Shown in pieces: positions 61,978 to 64,000 of a stretch of 64,000 nt of DNA. The stretch's first letter is position 1. Each line of letters begins with the position of its first letter. Source of the DNA: Duganella dendranthematis. GTDB lineage: Bacteria; Pseudomonadota; Gammaproteobacteria; Burkholderiales; Burkholderiaceae_D. The stretch covers positions 5,704,001 to 5,768,000 of the forward strand of contig NZ_CP051684.1 in the NCBI RefSeq assembly GCF_012849375.1, read 5' to 3'. Position numbers and translations under genes: made by a program. The notes under the pieces are model-generated. The model saw only the letters and a program-made list of their open reading frames with translations, was not told where the DNA came from and ran no database searches.

Positions 61978-62058
61978 GATGCACTCCCAGTAAATGAACA
62001 GTGCACCCATCATGCGCCGCAACCGGCGCGCCGATAATTGGCCCAGCGCTTGAATCAC

Positions 62059-62077
62059 CTTCAATCCCAGATTGAAG
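62059..62077. promoter_or_regulatory. Perfect inverted repeat between divergent SDR and tspO genes
   Basis: CTTCAATC and GATTGAAG flank a CCA centre, an 8-bp perfect repeat in the 175-bp divergent gap. It may be an operator for one or both genes. No regulator gene lies next to it in the window. Confidence 0.4.
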
Positions 62078-62152
62078 ATCGGTTGACTGCCGCACAGACC
62101 ACCTTCGGTAGCGCCACCACCATGGAACCACCTTAGTCCGGAGGGAATTCCC

Positions 62153-62659
62153 ATGTCCACCCAAACTGCCGCCCCGCACCGCCCTTTGCAACTGCCCGCC
62201 CTGGCCGGCTGGCTGATACTGACGTTTATCTTCGCCGCGATCGGCGCCTACGCGTCCGCGCAAGCCGCAGACTTCTACCTGCAACTCGATCGCCCCGCCT
62301 GGGCGCCGCCTGCCTGGCTGTTCGGCCCTGCCTGGAGCGCGTTGTACCTGCTGATGGCCATCTCCGCCTGGCACGTGCAGCGCACCGCAACCAACGCCAG
62401 CGCCCGCCCCGCGCTCACGCTGTACGTCGTGCAGCTGGCCGCCAACGCACTGTGGACCTGGCTATTCTTCGGCTGGCATCTCGGCGCATGGGCATTTGCC
62501 GAGATTCTGCTGCTATGGGTGCTGATCGCCGCCATCATCGTTGCCTTCTGGCGGCGCGACCGCGTAGCCGGACTGCTGTTAGTTCCCTATATCGGATGGG
62601 TGAGTTTTGCCACCTGCCTTTGCTACAGCATCTGGCAGCGGAATCCTTCCGTGCTCTGA
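62153..62659 (+). CDS. tspO: TspO/MBR family tryptophan-rich sensory protein
   Basis: A 168-residue five-helix membrane protein. YLQLDRPAWAPPAWLFGPAWSALYLLMAIS, around residues 42-71, is the TspO signature with W-x-P-P and the P-x-W-x-x-L-Y block, and ALWTWLFFGWH is the third-helix motif. The ATG follows GGAGG. TspO proteins bind porphyrins and other ligands and modulate stress or pigment responses. The last coding bases lie against the convergent lyase-like gene. Confidence 0.93.
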   Translation: MSTQTAAPHRPLQLPALAGWLILTFIFAAIGAYASAQAADFYLQLDRPAWAPPAWLFGPAWSALYLLMAISAWHVQRTATNASARPALTLYVVQLAANALWTWLFFGWHLGAWAFAEILLLWVLIAAIIVAFWRRDRVAGLLLVPYIGWVSFATCLCYSIWQRNPSVL

Positions 62660-64000
62660 TTACGCCACGCGACGCACGCGGAAATGCGCCACTTTCTGCA
62701 CCGACTGTGTGGTGCGGAAGCCGAAATAGCCGCCACCCGCCAGCGGCCCCGGTGCACTGAAATACTCACGATCGTCCACGTACAACCGCGTGCCGCGCGC
62801 ATCGACCACGATACGGATGCGGTAAGGATGATCGGCCTTCAGCAGATACTCGGGCGCTGTGTATTCGCGCAGCAGATTGCGCGCGCCGCTGCCGTCGTAA
62901 TAGCGGAACCGCGTGGTGCTGTTGGTATTGCCGCCTATGCCCGCATAGAACAGCCGCAGCGCATCGTATTCTTCCAGCTTGCCTGATCGTTTGAAGCCTT
63001 CGGGCAGTTGCGCCTCCCAGAAGAAGTTCAGATCCGACAGCCGCCCCTCTGCCAGCACCGTGCGGGTGAAGCTGATTTCGTAATGGCCCAGCAGTTGCTT
63101 ACGCAGCCAGACCGTCAGCCCGCGATCTGCCCTCAGCACCAGCGCACCACGTTCGACGTAGGCTGCTGCGACGCTGTTACCCACCTCCGCCTCGATGGCC
63201 CAGGCTTGCGGATCGAAGCGCGCAAAGTCATCGCGCGCCAGCGTGCTGTCAGCTGTCTGCGCAGCCAGCGCCTGCATGCCGATGGAGCCCAGTCCCCATT
63301 GCGCCACCGCGTTGGTGGACAACGTTGGTGCCTCCTCTACCTCGTTGAGCACCAGCGGCGGCTTCACGCGGCGCGACACCAGATCCTTGTCGCGCAGACC
63401 CGCCCGACCTTCCTGGAACTGCGCCCACGCGCGCGCCAGCATCTCCTTGTCCTGCTGTTGTACGGCGACATAGGCCAGCAAACGCGCGTGGCCCTGGCCC
63501 AGATTCAGTTTGCCCAGGTCTTGTCCCAGTTCTGCCTTCTGCTGTTCTGGACTGGCGTTGTACAGGCGGCAGTAGCGCAGCCAGGCCTCGCGGAAGGCCG
63601 GTTGCGGCACCGTGCGTATCAATTCGCTGGCGATTTCCGGCAGGCCGAAGACGGCGCTCAGGTGCGACACATTGATTTTTGCGTTGGCGTCATACAGGTA
63701 AGCGCCGGTGCGCAGGTCCATGATGCCGCCGCCAGCCAGGAAGCCGAGTGGCTGCGCGGCGATACTCGCCATGCTGTTCAACAGTTTGTCGCGATACTGC
63801 GGCTGGCCAGTGCGCTCCCATTCAGTGAACCAGGCGGCAGCCACCGCGCCCCAGTCGGTGCCGAAGGCCACACTGGCATAGTTGTCCGGCTCTTTGTCCG
63901 GCGCATGCTGACCGATTTTGCGCCCGGGGATGATGGTACGCAGGCGGTTTACCGCGTTGACCTGTTCGCGCAGTAGATCGCCAACGCGTTCATCGGCGCT
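62660..64000 (-). CDS. PcRGLX/YetA-like polysaccharide lyase with DUF6250 C-terminus, partial
   Basis: The frame is open from the right edge to the stop at 62660, giving 446 residues of the C-terminal part of a larger protein. Residues from about 270 on match DUF6250 as I recall it: LTVWLRKQLLGHYEISFTRTV, SDLNFFWEAQLP, RLFYAGIGGNTNSTTRFRYYDG (in parts), HPYRIRIVVD and GYFGFRTT. The N-terminal visible part is helical and resembles the catalytic region of exo-rhamnogalacturonan-lyase-like proteins. No start is visible; an internal GTG at 63871 is not the true start. The exact glycan substrate is not known. Confidence 0.82.
   Translation of the reverse strand, partial: SADERVGDLLREQVNAVNRLRTIIPGRKIGQHAPDKEPDNYASVAFGTDWGAVAAAWFTEWERTGQPQYRDKLLNSMASIAAQPLGFLAGGGIMDLRTGAYLYDANAKINVSHLSAVFGLPEIASELIRTVPQPAFREAWLRYCRLYNASPEQQKAELGQDLGKLNLGQGHARLLAYVAVQQQDKEMLARAWAQFQEGRAGLRDKDLVSRRVKPPLVLNEVEEAPTLSTNAVAQWGLGSIGMQALAAQTADSTLARDDFARFDPQAWAIEAEVGNSVAAAYVERGALVLRADRGLTVWLRKQLLGHYEISFTRTVLAEGRLSDLNFFWEAQLPEGFKRSGKLEEYDALRLFYAGIGGNTNSTTRFRYYDGSGARNLLREYTAPEYLLKADHPYRIRIVVDARGTRLYVDDREYFSAPGPLAGGGYFGFRTTQSVQKVAHFRVRRVA

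Noticed and set aside
1..64000. CRISPR arrays, rRNA, tRNA genes and insertion sequences
   Set aside because: No regularly spaced repeats, rRNA cores, cloverleaf-forming stretches or transposase genes were seen by eye; a tRNA scan was not possible.

Overview
The window is a high-GC chromosomal segment of a betaproteobacterium. Protein resemblances, gene order and promoter style point to Burkholderiales, most likely Oxalobacteraceae (Duganella/Massilia type). This is judged by eye, not by database search. Genes are densely packed on both strands. I saw no rRNA, tRNA, CRISPR array or insertion sequence.

Layout. 1-0.76 kb: 5' part of a tyrosine recombinase gene leaving the left edge, with an inverted-repeat promoter region. 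0.8-7.3 kb: an apparent amino-sugar/glyco-amino-acid locus with a ROK kinase, CutC, a polar amino-acid ABC transporter, a glycosylasparaginase-like hydrolase and a LacI-type regulator. A perfect 16-bp LacI-type operator precedes the transporter genes. 7.6-9.6 kb: rlhA (23S rRNA C2501 hydroxylation). 9.6-11.3 kb: an AT-richer island with a Zn-metallopeptidase/Hint-domain protein and a small secreted partner, the best candidate for an undescribed system. 11.7-18.1 kb: a di-haem peroxidase-like lipoprotein with two discoidin domains, a decayed small gene, a DUF1080 protein, a cyclic-nucleotide-binding/thioredoxin-reductase-like fusion and an HMA-like small protein. 18.1-21.0 kb: pta-ackA-fabI operon. 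21.1-24.7 kb: Fur-type iron uptake locus (PepSY membrane protein divergent from a TonB-dependent receptor). 24.8-33.9 kb: repeat-built DUF2799 lipoprotein, SDR/LysR pair, chemoreceptor-EAL operon, outer-membrane proteins and a 2'-5' RNA ligase.

33.9-40.7 kb: one long minus-strand unit cyoABCD-surf1-regB-regA, combining a quinol oxidase, its assembly factor and a redox-sensing two-component system. 40.8-42.2 kb: an MFS transporter. 42.6-45.4 kb: a natural fusion of a fatty acyl reductase with a wax-ester synthase-type acyltransferase, the second outstanding find. 45.5-48.0 kb: phosphate transporter plus PPK2. 48.0-51.1 kb: small operon-like genes starting with a frameshifted metallopeptidase. 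51.1-54.1 kb: a frameshifted propeller-type histidine kinase. 54.1-60.3 kb: GH92 alpha-mannosidase, RpiR regulator, exported cyanophycinase and amino-acid permease. 60.3-64 kb: polysaccharide deacetylase/SDR operon, TspO, and a DUF6250 polysaccharide-lyase-like gene running off the right edge.

Several loci together (glycosylasparaginase-like enzyme, ROK kinase, GH92, SIS-domain regulator, deacetylase, DUF6250 protein, cyanophycinase) suggest a soil or rhizosphere scavenger of glycoconjugates, polysaccharides and polymeric amino acids. Two genes are broken by apparent one-base losses, and one 28-30 bp palindrome occurs twice.
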